Position numbers and translations under genes: made by a program
Assembly (NCBI RefSeq): GCF_001636695.1
Contig: NZ_LGEL01000025.1
Coordinates: 1 to 64,000, forward strand
From: Pedobacter panaciterrae
Lineage (GTDB): Bacteria; Bacteroidota; Bacteroidia; Sphingobacteriales; Sphingobacteriaceae
Reading direction: 5' to 3'
Length of the DNA: 64,000 nt
In this document: in pieces, positions 27,634 through 36,699 of the stretch
Layout of the letters: each line of letters begins with the position of its first letter
How positions within the stretch are numbered: the first letter of the stretch is position 1
Notes under the pieces: generated by a model
What the model was told of the DNA's origin: nothing
Databases searched by the model: none
What the model saw: only the letters and a program-made list of their open reading frames with translations

Positions 27634-27941
27634 ATAAACTTATCTGTATAGTAAATCTTTTTAATTCCACATGTTTGTATTAGGGATTGGTAATCACAAT
27701 ATACTTAAATGAAAAAATATAGGAGGTAAAAATCTTTTACTCCTTAAATCCAATTTGACTTTTCTGAACATGGTTTTTCATTTTTAAAGTACAGATATAT
27801 CAGATATGCCGTTATTAAAAATCCAATTGTGAGATGCTATAAATAAGAATGTAAGGTCTGCTTATTTTGAAAATAAATTGTATTTTGACGAGGATACTTG
27901 CCAAAACGCTGCATAAAGGATGATATATTATAAATGAATAG
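27634..27941. other. Gene-free 308-bp AT-rich gap
   Basis: Divergent promoter region between the 237-aa gene and the phosphoesterase gene. I see no supported ORF, RNA or clear repeat. TTTTG near 27866 and TATTTTG near 27882 are promoter-like but wrongly spaced. Confidence 0.5.
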
Positions 27942-28811
27942 ATGAGACATTCCCCTAAATTTACGAGCTTAATCATAGTGCCAATATTTGTATTAACCTT
28001 CTTTGCAGGTTGCGCAGGTAGAAGACATGTTCCTGAACCATTTTTTTTTATCCAGATGAGCGATCCTCAATTAGGTTTTTTTAATGATAATCGGGATTTT
28101 GTAAAAGAAACAGAAAATTTTGAAAAAGCAATAAAGGCAGCAAACCGGCTGCATCCTGCTTTTGTAATCGTCACTGGAGATTTAATTAACAGGGCAGGGG
28201 ACAAAGCACAGATTGCAGAGTATAAGCGTATTGTGTCTATGTTGGATAAGTCAATTCCGATATACCATGTTGCTGGCAATCATGATGTAAATAACGAACC
28301 CAAAACACAGGACATTGAAACTTTTAATAAAAATTTTGGGCCTGATCATTATTCAATAAAATATAGGGGTTTGTACGGGATCGTGCTAAATTCTTTATAC
28401 ATTAAAAGTCCTTCAGGGGTGCAAGCTCAGGCTGACGCCCAGGACGGATGGCTACGTAATGAGCTTAAGAAGGCAAAGAAGATTGGGGCATCTCCGATTT
28501 TGATATTCCAGCACCATTCCTTGTTTTTACAGGATCCTATGGAAAAGGATGAATATTTTAATGTTGATTCGGTTACTAGGAAAAAGTACCTGGATCTTTT
28601 TGCTGCCTATGGTGTTAGCCATGTTTTTGCTGGACACTATCACCGAAATGCCTTCGGAAAATCAGGAGATATGGAGATGGTAACAACCGGGCCAGTTGGT
28701 AAACCTCTTGGAAAAGATCCGTCAGGATTCCGTATCGTGAGCGTGAACGGGAATAAAATAACACATCAATATTATAGCCTGGATTCTGTTCCGGATCAAG
28801 TGAGAAAATAG
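27942..28811 (+). CDS. Calcineurin-like metallophosphoesterase lipoprotein (CPPED1-like)
   Basis: 289 aa, exported and probably lipidated at the Cys of LTFFAGC (near residue 24). The metallophosphoesterase motifs run in order: SDPQLG (DxQ in place of DxH, as in CPPED1/CSTP1-type enzymes), TGDLIN, AGNHD, QHHS, and AGHYH. The full dimetal site is present. It hydrolyses a phosphoester in the periplasm or at the outer membrane; substrate unknown. It stands alone, followed by a gene remnant on the opposite strand and hairpin copy 3. Confidence 0.9.
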   Translation: MRHSPKFTSLIIVPIFVLTFFAGCAGRRHVPEPFFFIQMSDPQLGFFNDNRDFVKETENFEKAIKAANRLHPAFVIVTGDLINRAGDKAQIAEYKRIVSMLDKSIPIYHVAGNHDVNNEPKTQDIETFNKNFGPDHYSIKYRGLYGIVLNSLYIKSPSGVQAQADAQDGWLRNELKKAKKIGASPILIFQHHSLFLQDPMEKDEYFNVDSVTRKKYLDLFAAYGVSHVFAGHYHRNAFGKSGDMEMVTTGPVGKPLGKDPSGFRIVSVNGNKITHQYYSLDSVPDQVRK

Positions 28812-28841
28812 GGGAGTGATTGCATCAGATAAGTCTATAGC

Positions 28842-29048
28842 CTAATCATTTGATCTGGGATCTCCAGAGAGATATTGTCCCGTTATATTTTTGTAAGCAT
28901 CACTGGTGAAACGGCCTGCTTTACCATCTATTTTTATAATAGCACCTAACTTTACCAGCCACCGGTGTAGCTGCTCCGCTTTTGTAGCATATTTTACGAG
29001 TTGTTTATCTATTCTGATTTCAATATTTGTCTTGTTTCTTAGGTGTTG
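28842..29048 (-). pseudogene. Truncated gene remnant without a start codon
   Basis: The minus strand is open for 68 codons, ending at a TAG (28842-28844) and bounded upstream by an in-frame TAA (29049-29051). No ATG, GTG or TTG lies in frame. The translation looks protein-like (IEIRIDKQLVKYATKAEQL, then LVKLGAIIKIDGKAGRF and ITGQYLSGDPRSND) with balanced composition. Hairpin copy 3 begins 28 nt beyond, so the 5' part may have been lost or shifted there. I recognise no family. Confidence 0.4.
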
Positions 29049-29076
29049 TTAACTAGAATATGGAAACTGTCGAGCT

Positions 29077-29150
29077 CCCGTCATCTCGACGCAGGAGAGA
29101 TCTCTTGAACTAAGCCTAAACAAGAATCTCTCCTGCGTCGGGATGACGGG
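29077..29150. repeat. Dispersed hairpin repeat, copy 3
   Basis: Left arm 29077-29107, right arm 29121-29150, 13-nt loop; complementary except one deleted and one changed base. Middle of the arm is GCAG in place of GATAG, changed on both sides. It lies between the phosphoesterase/remnant region and the LLM flavin enzyme gene. Confidence 0.9.
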
Positions 29151-29264
29151 GAATCTTAAATAGTTGCCTGCTTTTGCCAGTTCCGTGGATTTAAAGTCAT
29201 ATAGTGATTTGAAAATGAAGTTTCGCTGAAATAGGCTGTAGTTTTGCAGCCTACTTTAAGCAAT

Positions 29265-30266
29265 ATGAAAAAATTACTGAATACCATTCCTTTTTCTGTA
29301 TTAGATCTTGCAACTGTAATTGAGGGCAAGACCCCAGCCGATACTTTTAAGAAAAGTTTAGACCTTGCGCGACATGTGGAGGATTGGGGATACAACCGCT
29401 ATTGGTTAGCTGAACATCATAATATGATTAGCGTTGCTAGTTCTGCAACGTCAGTGGTAATAGGATATATCGCTGGAGGTACCAAAAAAATAAGAGTAGG
29501 TGCCGGAGGTATCATGTTGCCAAATCACACACCTTTAATCATTGCCGAGCAATTTGGTACGCTTGCATCTCTATATCCAGATAGAATTGATTTAGGATTG
29601 GGAAGGGCCCCAGGCACTGATCAGCAAACTGCTGCGGCAATTAGGGGAGAACGTATACACGCGGCTCAGGATTTTCCTGCTGACGTATTAAGATTACAGG
29701 CTTATCTATCGGCAGATAATCATAGAAGCAGTGTAAGAGCAATTCCTGGTGAAGGGCTTGATATTCCAATATGGATATTGGGATCAAGTACAGATAGTGC
29801 ACGTTTGGCAGCTGCATTAGGTTTGCCATATGCTTTTGCAAGTCATTTTGCCCCTGCTCAGTTTCTAACTGCAATAAATATCTACAGACAAAATTTTAAG
29901 CCCTCAGAGCATTTGGCGACGCCCTATGTCTTGGCTTGCGTAAATGTTGTAGCTGCGGATACTGATGAGGAGGCTAATAAACTTGCCACTTCTTTGTATC
30001 AATTGTTCAGAGGAATTGTAACCGGTCAACGCAGACTTTTACAACCTCCTGTTGATACCATGGAGGGTATATGGACAGATTATGAAGCAGAGCAGGCAGA
30101 GCAAATGTTAGCTTGTACTTTTACAGGAAGTAAGGAAACGATAAAAGAGGATCTACAACAGTTTCTGGATCAAACACAGGTTGACGAGATAATGGCTACT
30201 TCGCATATTTTTGATCATACTGCCAGATTATGTTCATACGAATTATTAGCTGAAGCATTCAAGTAG
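29265..30266 (+). CDS. LLM-class flavin-dependent oxidoreductase (luciferase-like)
   Basis: 333 aa TIM-barrel enzyme of the bacterial luciferase-like family. The N-terminus FSVLDLATV, then [41 protein letters not shown], and [16 protein letters not shown] are hallmarks of the 'group 1' subfamily (YhbW-like). It uses reduced FMN from a partner reductase to oxidise an unknown substrate. A perfect -7 box TAGTTTTG at 29239-29246 supports the ATG at 29265 rather than the TTG at 29244. An FMN reductase gene lies further on (35182) but not in the same unit. Confidence 0.92.
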   Translation: MKKLLNTIPFSVLDLATVIEGKTPADTFKKSLDLARHVEDWGYNRYWLAEHHNMISVASSATSVVIGYIAGGTKKIRVGAGGIMLPNHTPLIIAEQFGTLASLYPDRIDLGLGRAPGTDQQTAAAIRGERIHAAQDFPADVLRLQAYLSADNHRSSVRAIPGEGLDIPIWILGSSTDSARLAAALGLPYAFASHFAPAQFLTAINIYRQNFKPSEHLATPYVLACVNVVAADTDEEANKLATSLYQLFRGIVTGQRRLLQPPVDTMEGIWTDYEAEQAEQMLACTFTGSKETIKEDLQQFLDQTQVDEIMATSHIFDHTARLCSYELLAEAFK

Positions 30267-30385
30267 ATTTTGACCGATAAAAAAGAGTATTTCACCGCTT
30301 CACGTTTGTATATGATCTGATTTCTCTTGATAGAAAGTGTAACAAAACCGACCTTGCGCCGACTAATTGAAGAAACACAATTTAT

Positions 30386-32797
30386 ATGAAACGAATTATA
30401 CTATTATTTGCGGGATTAGGGATGATGCTTAATGCAAATGCTCAGTTCTCTTTAGGTGGGGCGCCACAAAAACCTAAGGTAACTGGACGTATTACAGCAT
30501 TGATTTTAGACTCGCTTACGAAGAAGCCCATTGATTATGCAACAGTAGCATTAATAAAAACAGCAGATAATAAATCTGTAAACGGGGGGGTGACTGATGA
30601 AAAAGGTAAAGTGGTTTTGCAAAACATTGCGCCTGATCAGTACAAGCTTTCTGTTGGATTTATGGGATATAAAACAAAATCGATACCTGTTAAAACTACT
30701 CCGGAAAAACCTGATTTGAATGTAGGGACCATTTATGTAAGTCCAACTGAAAGTAACCTTAAAGAAGTATCAATTGTAGGTGAAAAATCTTTAATTGAGA
30801 ACAAGGTTGATAAATTAGTTTATAATGCTGAAGCCGACATAACCAATGCCGGTGGTGATGCTACTGATGTAATGCGTAAGGTTCCAATGCTTTCTGTTGA
30901 TATAAATGGGAATGTGCAGTTACGTGGAAGTTCTGTACGCGTTTTAATTAATGGAAAACCTTCAGGGACAATGGCAAACAGTGTAGCTGATGCTTTAAAA
31001 ATGATTCCTGCGGAGCAAATCAAAAGCGTTGAAGTAATAACAAGCCCTTCGGCAAAATACGATGCTGAAGGTTCCGGTGGAATTATAAATATCATTACAA
31101 AAAAGAAAACAGCTGAGGGTGTTAGTGGAAGTTTAAATACATCTGCAGGTACGCGTTCTAATAATGGTGCGTTTAATCTAAATGTTAAAACCGGCCGTTT
31201 AGCTTTAACCGGTAACCTGGGCGTGAACCATGCTTATCCTCAGAATTCGAAGGTTGTTGTATTTAATAGCTCTGTTGTAGATGGGGTTACGAATACAGTT
31301 TCTCAGAATGGTTTTTCTAAATGGTCGAGAGTTGGTTACAACGGGAGTGCTGGTCTGGACTATGATTTTAACAGTTATCATAACATCAGCTCTACGGTTA
31401 AATTTAACAGGTTCTCTAATGGTGGTCCCGGAAGCTCAGATATATTAACAAATAATGTCTTTTCTCAGAATATAAGAGATATGGATATGGGCTTCAATAA
31501 CATGGACTGGAATGTTGACTACAGGAAAACAAGTAAGAAAGAGGGTGAAGAGTTGAGTGTTTCTGCTCAGCTGTCGAGAGGAAGAAATACCAGTGATTTT
31601 TCAAACAGATTTATAAGTGAGGGTATGCCTGATTTTACTTTAATTGGAGGTAATACAGGTAAAAATAATGAATACACTATACAAACTGATTATACTTACC
31701 CTTTTAGTAAAACAACAACGCTGGAAACAGGATTGAAAGGTATTTTTAGGAATATCATAAGTGACTACGATCAGAGTGCCCAGGATTTTGATTATAATCA
31801 GAATGTTGGTTCTGCTTATGGTGTTCTTGGCTTTAAATTAACTAAAAAGATTACTGCTAAGGCAGGTTTGAGAGCTGAGTATACCAAAATCGATGGACTG
31901 GCTGGTAATATTATGCCGTTTAAAAACGACTACTTTAACTTGTTCCCAAGTGTAGTTTTGTCGCAATCTTTAAAAGGAATGACGACTGTTAAAGTAAGCT
32001 ATAATCGTAGGATACAGAGACCTAGTTTGTTTTATTTGAATCCTTTTAGAAATGAAAGTGATATTTATAATCCAATGCAGGGGAATCCCGGATTGTCTCC
32101 TGAGTTGAGTGATAATATTGAACTGGGATACTCAACTTTTATTAAAGGTTCTGTAATTAATGCATCGGTATTTTATCGTAACACAAAAAATGTGATTGAA
32201 AGTTTTATCAGGCCGATTGTAGAAGATGGCGTAAATAAAAACTTAACATCTTATACAAACGTAGGTACCAGTCAGTCATATGGTTTTAACGTATTTGGCT
32301 CATATAACCCAAAGCCTAAATGGACTTTAATGGGTAATTTTGGTATGAATACCTACGATGTAAACAATGCTAACAATAATATAAATACTGGGACTTTCGT
32401 TAATTATACTGCCTTTGCAAGGTCAGCATATGCTTTAACAGGCGGTTGGAGCACTGAACTTTGGGGCGTTATTAACTCACCAAGAAGGACTTTTCAGGGA
32501 AAAACTGATGCAATGTATTTCTATGGAGGTGCTGTTAAGAAGGAAATCCTTAATAAAAAGGCAACCATTGGTTTAAATGTATTAAATCCGTTTAGCAGGG
32601 ATTTGAATATTAAGACTGTAAATAATACACCAACATCAACCCAAAATACTGATATTCATTATCCATTACGTTCATTTGGCTTAAACTTTAGCTATAACTT
32701 CGGTAAGCTTAAGTTTACTCAAAAGAAATCTATTAAAAATGACGACTTGAAGAAAGAAGAGCAAGGTGGAATGGGCGGCGGAGGCGGTGTGCAATAG
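30386..32797 (+). CDS. TonB-receptor-like outer membrane beta-barrel protein
   Basis: 803 aa. Signal peptide ending near ANAQ (residue 19), carboxypeptidase regulatory-like domain (GRITALILDSLTKKPIDYATVALI), plug-like domain (RGSSVRVLINGKPSG; SPSAKYDAEGSGGIINIITKK), then a long barrel of the OMP_b-brl_3 type. A low-complexity C-terminal tail rich in Lys, Glu and Gly follows the last strand. Unlike SusC proteins it has no SusD partner. Such proteins may take up small ligands or act in signalling; substrate unknown. Hairpin copy 4 follows. Confidence 0.92.
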   Translation: MKRIILLFAGLGMMLNANAQFSLGGAPQKPKVTGRITALILDSLTKKPIDYATVALIKTADNKSVNGGVTDEKGKVVLQNIAPDQYKLSVGFMGYKTKSIPVKTTPEKPDLNVGTIYVSPTESNLKEVSIVGEKSLIENKVDKLVYNAEADITNAGGDATDVMRKVPMLSVDINGNVQLRGSSVRVLINGKPSGTMANSVADALKMIPAEQIKSVEVITSPSAKYDAEGSGGIINIITKKKTAEGVSGSLNTSAGTRSNNGAFNLNVKTGRLALTGNLGVNHAYPQNSKVVVFNSSVVDGVTNTVSQNGFSKWSRVGYNGSAGLDYDFNSYHNISSTVKFNRFSNGGPGSSDILTNNVFSQNIRDMDMGFNNMDWNVDYRKTSKKEGEELSVSAQLSRGRNTSDFSNRFISEGMPDFTLIGGNTGKNNEYTIQTDYTYPFSKTTTLETGLKGIFRNIISDYDQSAQDFDYNQNVGSAYGVLGFKLTKKITAKAGLRAEYTKIDGLAGNIMPFKNDYFNLFPSVVLSQSLKGMTTVKVSYNRRIQRPSLFYLNPFRNESDIYNPMQGNPGLSPELSDNIELGYSTFIKGSVINASVFYRNTKNVIESFIRPIVEDGVNKNLTSYTNVGTSQSYGFNVFGSYNPKPKWTLMGNFGMNTYDVNNANNNINTGTFVNYTAFARSAYALTGGWSTELWGVINSPRRTFQGKTDAMYFYGGAVKKEILNKKATIGLNVLNPFSRDLNIKTVNNTPTSTQNTDIHYPLRSFGLNFSYNFGKLKFTQKKSIKNDDLKKEEQGGMGGGGGVQ

Positions 32798-32873
32798 TTG
32801 ATATTGCCAATTGCTGATGGTCTAAAGCCACTCTTATCTGGCTATTTCGTCATCTTGACTTTCTCATCTCCCC

Positions 32874-32921
32874 ACTTCGTCATCTCATTACTCCGTCATC
32901 TCATTACTCCGTCATCTCGAC
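32874..32921. repeat. 16-bp tandem repeat, three units, leading into hairpin copy 4
   Basis: Units at 32874, 32890 and 32906: ACTTCGTCATCTCATT, ACTCCGTCATCTCATT, and ACTCCGTCATCTCGAC. The third unit forms the outer end of hairpin copy 4. On the other side GAGATGACG followed by TAGAATG also recurs (32974 and 33003 region). Confidence 0.75.
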
Positions 32922-32981
32922 GATAGGAGAGATCTCTTGTTCATACTGGTTCAAGAGGCCTCTCCTATCGTCGAGATGACG
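32910..32981. repeat. Dispersed hairpin repeat, copy 4
   Basis: Left arm 32910-32939, right arm 32952-32981, 30 bp with two mismatches (AGATCT became AGGCCT on the right), 12-nt loop. Between convergent genes ending at 32797 and 33060, so a likely two-way terminator. Confidence 0.9.
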
Positions 32982-33059
32982 CTTTTAGAATGGCGAGATA
33001 GTGAGATGACGAATTTAGAATGATGACAGGGTAGCTGGATGACACTTCTACACTCTCTG

Positions 33060-34691
33060 TTAATTCTTTTTAACCGTTTTAAGAATCATTAGATTCTGTG
33101 GATTTATGCTATAGCCACTAATGTTGTTTTGAGTCATGATTACTGATTGATCATAGTAAATGGGAACTATGTTGCCATAATTTATTACCATTTGATCCAT
33201 TTTTTGGTACAACAGATATCTCTTAGCGTTGTCGCTAACATAGTAGCTTTGCTCAAATAGTTTATCAAAATCATCGTTGTAATAAGCAGTATAATTTGGT
33301 CCGTTTGGAACTTTGTTTTTGGAGTAAAACATGGCAAGGTAATTCTCTCCATCCGGATAATCAGCTATCCAGGAGCCCCTGAAAAAGTTTACCTCGTTTT
33401 TAGACATCAAGTCCCGTAAGCTTGCATTAGGACTCACATCCACTTTTACCTTTATGCCTATTGCTGCCAGTTCACCCTGTATAAATTCTATGAGGTCTTT
33501 ATAGGTGGTCGATGTGCTAAGGGTGATTTGCGGCATTCCCTTACCATTTGGAAAGCCAGCTTCTGCTAATAGCTTCGCTGCTTTTTCGGGCTCATAATGG
33601 TAGCCTTTTACTGCTGTGCTGTCAAAACCAGGCATACCCTGAGGGATAAAACCCGAAGTTGCGGGGATACCAATGCTGTTGCGTAAGTATTTGATTAGTT
33701 TAGGTTTATCAATTGCGTAATTTATTGCCTGTCTTACTTTTTTGTATTTTAATGGGGAGTGTTTGGCGATAGCAATGTTAGTGTCGACAAGTATTCCTAC
33801 ATATTCGGTGCAAAGGTACGGGCCTTTCTTTAGGTTAAATTTTCCTTTGTACTTTGCAGTCATCTTTCCGCTTTTTGTTAATATGTCGTCACGGTAACTT
33901 CCATCAACCTTATCAAAAAAATCAAGATCCTTTTTAAGGAAATTCATGAAAGCACTTTGCTTGTCAGTAATGAAGGAGACCTTTACGGCATCGAGATAAG
34001 GAAGTTTGGTATTGCCTGTTTTTTCCCAGTAATTCTCATTTTTGAGTAATACCAGTATCTCATCTTCTTTCCAATATTTAAACTTAAAGGGGCCTGTTCC
34101 AATAGGATGGCTTCGGAAATCCTTGCCATAGTGATCCACAATTTCTTTCGGCACAACAGAGCAATATTGGGTAGTAAGTAATTTCATAAAAGCAGGGAAT
34201 GGCTTTATGAGTTTAACTTGAAAAGTACTGTCGTCTATCGCAATAAAATTATTGATGTCTTTTACTTTATCGCTAAAAATCCAGCCTCCTGAGGACGCCA
34301 CTTTTGGGTCGATCACACGATAAAAGCTGTAAACAAAATCGGAAGCTATAGCTTTTCTCCCTTTTCCATTCGAGAAAATGGGATCGTTGTGAAAATAAAC
34401 ATCGGTGCGAAGATTAAAAGTGTAAGTTAATCCATCTGGCGATATTTGCCAGGTTTTTGCTATACAAGGCAGTATGTTAAGATTGCTGTCTACCTGTACC
34501 AATCCGTTAAATATCTGATTGATCATCCATAAGGCATTTTGATTGCGGGCAAAAGCAGGATCCAGAGAGGTTAAATTCTGATCAAGATTCATGTTGAATA
34601 CTTTTTTATCCTTATTGGATGAAGAGCTATTACATGAAAAGACAATAAGTAGAAGCACTACGCAAAAAATATTTATTATAATACGATGCAT
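33060..34691 (-). CDS. Peptide/nickel-type ABC transporter substrate-binding lipoprotein
   Basis: Solute-binding protein of 543 aa, family 5 (OppA/DppA-like). A signal peptide ends in the lipobox IVFSC (Cys20). The mature protein has LDQNLTSLDPAFARNQNALW, the family signature near DGLTYTFNLRTDVYFHNDP, and HPIGTGPFKFKYW. It binds peptides or similar ligands in the periplasm. No permease or ATPase genes are adjacent, so it relies on a transporter elsewhere or acts as an orphan. ATG at 34691 is used; the upstream TTG at 34718 would put extra residues before the signal peptide. Confidence 0.92.
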   Translation of the reverse strand: MHRIIINIFCVVLLLIVFSCNSSSSNKDKKVFNMNLDQNLTSLDPAFARNQNALWMINQIFNGLVQVDSNLNILPCIAKTWQISPDGLTYTFNLRTDVYFHNDPIFSNGKGRKAIASDFVYSFYRVIDPKVASSGGWIFSDKVKDINNFIAIDDSTFQVKLIKPFPAFMKLLTTQYCSVVPKEIVDHYGKDFRSHPIGTGPFKFKYWKEDEILVLLKNENYWEKTGNTKLPYLDAVKVSFITDKQSAFMNFLKKDLDFFDKVDGSYRDDILTKSGKMTAKYKGKFNLKKGPYLCTEYVGILVDTNIAIAKHSPLKYKKVRQAINYAIDKPKLIKYLRNSIGIPATSGFIPQGMPGFDSTAVKGYHYEPEKAAKLLAEAGFPNGKGMPQITLSTSTTYKDLIEFIQGELAAIGIKVKVDVSPNASLRDLMSKNEVNFFRGSWIADYPDGENYLAMFYSKNKVPNGPNYTAYYNDDFDKLFEQSYYVSDNAKRYLLYQKMDQMVINYGNIVPIYYDQSVIMTQNNISGYSINPQNLMILKTVKKN

Positions 34692-34736
34692 CAGTTTAGG
34701 AATACTAATTTTGCACAAAGTAATAAATAAATCAAT

Positions 34737-35195
34737 ATGTCTTTTTTAAATGCGATTATAAATAGGGTTGGTGATGAACAATTACGTGAAAATCTTCAGG
34801 AACGGGTAGATATAATTCAGCATAAAATTAAGTTTATGGACAAAGTAGCCGTGGCTTTTCCTGATACCAGAAATAACCTTAATACTGATTTGGCAGAGCT
34901 TGTCAATGAGGCAGGTGGAATTTTGCAAGAGGAAATTAACAAGGCAAGAGTTGTTATTTATTACGAGAGAAGTACTAGTATGTTGCAATTGATGGGAGTT
35001 GTCCCTTCTATATTAGAAAAAGACTGGCCATCTGTTGAGTATGATAGAGTATACCTTTGGGATGATGAAGCAGCTGTTGCAAATGAAGCCAATGTTGCGG
35101 TAAATGCATTGGAAGATATTGCCGAGATGTTATATCCGGGGTACTTTGTTTTTGGGAATGAGGGAAAAACCTGGATGAGCTTTAAAACGCAATAA
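34737..35195 (+). CDS. Uncharacterised conserved-looking protein
   Basis: 152 aa, acidic and soluble, without signal or membrane segment. Helical N-terminus (VGDEQLRENLQERVDIIQHKI) and a C-terminal part rich in aromatic residues (PSVEYDRVYLWDDEAAV; LYPGYFVFGNEGKTWMSF). I recognise no family. Divergent from the substrate-binding lipoprotein (45 bp gap) and convergent with the FMN reductase gene, overlapping it by 14 nt at the 3' ends. Good ATG and normal codon use. Confidence 0.7.
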   Translation: MSFLNAIINRVGDEQLRENLQERVDIIQHKIKFMDKVAVAFPDTRNNLNTDLAELVNEAGGILQEEINKARVVIYYERSTSMLQLMGVVPSILEKDWPSVEYDRVYLWDDEAAVANEANVAVNALEDIAEMLYPGYFVFGNEGKTWMSFKTQ

Positions 35196-35703
35196 ATTTA
35201 TTTATCTGCTGGTCAGTAAATTTTAGAGTATCTTCTTTAAAGAAATCTCCCTGTTCATTTAATTCGGCTTTGATGGTTGAGATGTGTAATCTTAATGGTA
35301 ATACATTTAAGTGCAGATAACTGCATACGCCTCCAAAATGATCTACACCACGGATGTTACCGTATTTGCCAGATGATAAGCCAACAAGTGCTGCTTTTTT
35401 ATCGTAAAAGCTGTCAGGGAAGTTACAAGCGTCAATGAAGACTTTTAGTACTCCCGGGAAACTTCCGTTGTATTCCGGTATTATAAAGAGAAACTTAGTG
35501 GTTTTGGTTACTATCTCCTGAATAGCTTCGAATTCAGGGCTCCTTTTTCCATACAGATCTGAAGCGATAATATTATCAGGTAAATCTTCGAGGTTTAAGA
35601 TGGTTGATTCTAAGCCTTTTAATGCCAGTGTTTTCTGATAATAATTAGCGACTTTTAGCGTATTACTTGCAGGTCTGTTGGTTCCGGATATGATGGTTAC
35701 CAT
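35182..35703 (-). CDS. NADPH-dependent FMN reductase family protein
   Basis: 173 aa flavodoxin-like enzyme. The FMN phosphate loop is at the N-terminus (SGTNRPASNT, residues 6-15) and the flavin-contacting PEYNGSFPGVLKVFID lies near residue 95, followed by GLSSGKYGNIRG. These are the standard motifs of NAD(P)H:FMN or azo/quinone reductases. It may supply reduced flavin to enzymes such as the LLM protein at 29265, an inference only. Single gene facing parA divergently across 181 bp. Confidence 0.9.
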   Translation of the reverse strand: MVTIISGTNRPASNTLKVANYYQKTLALKGLESTILNLEDLPDNIIASDLYGKRSPEFEAIQEIVTKTTKFLFIIPEYNGSFPGVLKVFIDACNFPDSFYDKKAALVGLSSGKYGNIRGVDHFGGVCSYLHLNVLPLRLHISTIKAELNEQGDFFKEDTLKFTDQQINKFIAF

Positions 35704-35884
35704 GTATAAATTGTTAATAAGATGTTTAAAACACTTATGGCTTTAATACTAATTTTGCCATTTAGTTTGTATCTTAGCTATTCGTTAAAATATGCCTAAA
35801 TAAACACAAAAATAGCATTTTTTATAGATTTACGTCGAGTAAATACAAGCCGTTAGAGAATAATTGTAATTATTAATAAGATAG

Positions 35885-36688
35885 ATGAGTAAAATTATTG
35901 CATTGGCAAATCAGAAAGGTGGCGTAGGTAAAACTACTTCATCAATTAACTTAGCCGCAAGTTTAGCCGTACTGGAATATAGAACATTATTAGTTGATGC
36001 AGACCCTCAGGCCAATTCCACCTCTGGTATTGGTTTTGATCCGCGAAGTATCAAAAATAGCATTTACGAGTGTATCATTAATGATATTGATGCAGTAGAT
36101 GCCATTCAGAAAACTGAAACTCCGAATCTTGACCTGCTTCCTGCACATATCGACTTAGTTGGTGCAGAAATTGAAATGATAAACCTGAATAACAGGGAAT
36201 ATAAAATGAAGGCTGTTCTGGAGAAAGTTAAAGATCAGTATGATTTTATCATTGTAGATTGCTCACCATCTCTAGGATTAATTACCATTAACGCACTTAC
36301 AGCAGCTGATTCCGTAATTATTCCTGTACAATGTGAATATTTTGCACTTGAAGGATTAGGTAAACTTTTAAACACAATTAAAATTGTTCAAAATCGTTTA
36401 AATCCTGAATTGGAAATTGAAGGGATTCTGCTTACGATGTATGATGTGCGTTTAAGGCTGTCAAACCAGGTTGTAGAAGAAGTAAAGACCCATTTTCAGG
36501 AGTTGGTTTTTGATACGATTATTCAGCGTAATACCCGTTTGAGTGAGGCCCCAAGTTATGGTATCTCTGTAATTATGCATGATGCCACTTGTAAAGGGGC
36601 AATTAACTATCTGAATCTGGCCCGCGAAATTGTTCATAAAAACGGAATGGTTAAAGAAGTACAGAATACAACTACAGCAATTATTTAA
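35885..36688 (+). CDS. parA: Chromosome-partitioning ATPase ParA (Soj)
   Basis: 267 aa Walker-type ATPase that positions the replication origin with ParB. Deviant Walker A KGGVGKTTSSINLA (residues 11-24), DADPQANST, and the Walker B IIVDCSPSLG. First gene of a run parA-parB-DUF5683-dapB-lepB, all on plus. The next start is 11 nt past its stop. A canonical parS (TGTTTCACGTGAAACA-like) was not found near it. Confidence 0.96.
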   Translation: MSKIIALANQKGGVGKTTSSINLAASLAVLEYRTLLVDADPQANSTSGIGFDPRSIKNSIYECIINDIDAVDAIQKTETPNLDLLPAHIDLVGAEIEMINLNNREYKMKAVLEKVKDQYDFIIVDCSPSLGLITINALTAADSVIIPVQCEYFALEGLGKLLNTIKIVQNRLNPELEIEGILLTMYDVRLRLSNQVVEEVKTHFQELVFDTIIQRNTRLSEAPSYGISVIMHDATCKGAINYLNLAREIVHKNGMVKEVQNTTTAII

Positions 36689-36699
36689 AAATATTTTTA

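Noticed and set aside
35704-35884. parS site near parA
   Set aside because: AATAATTGTAATTATT near 35864 is a short AT palindrome, unlike the GC-cored parS consensus.
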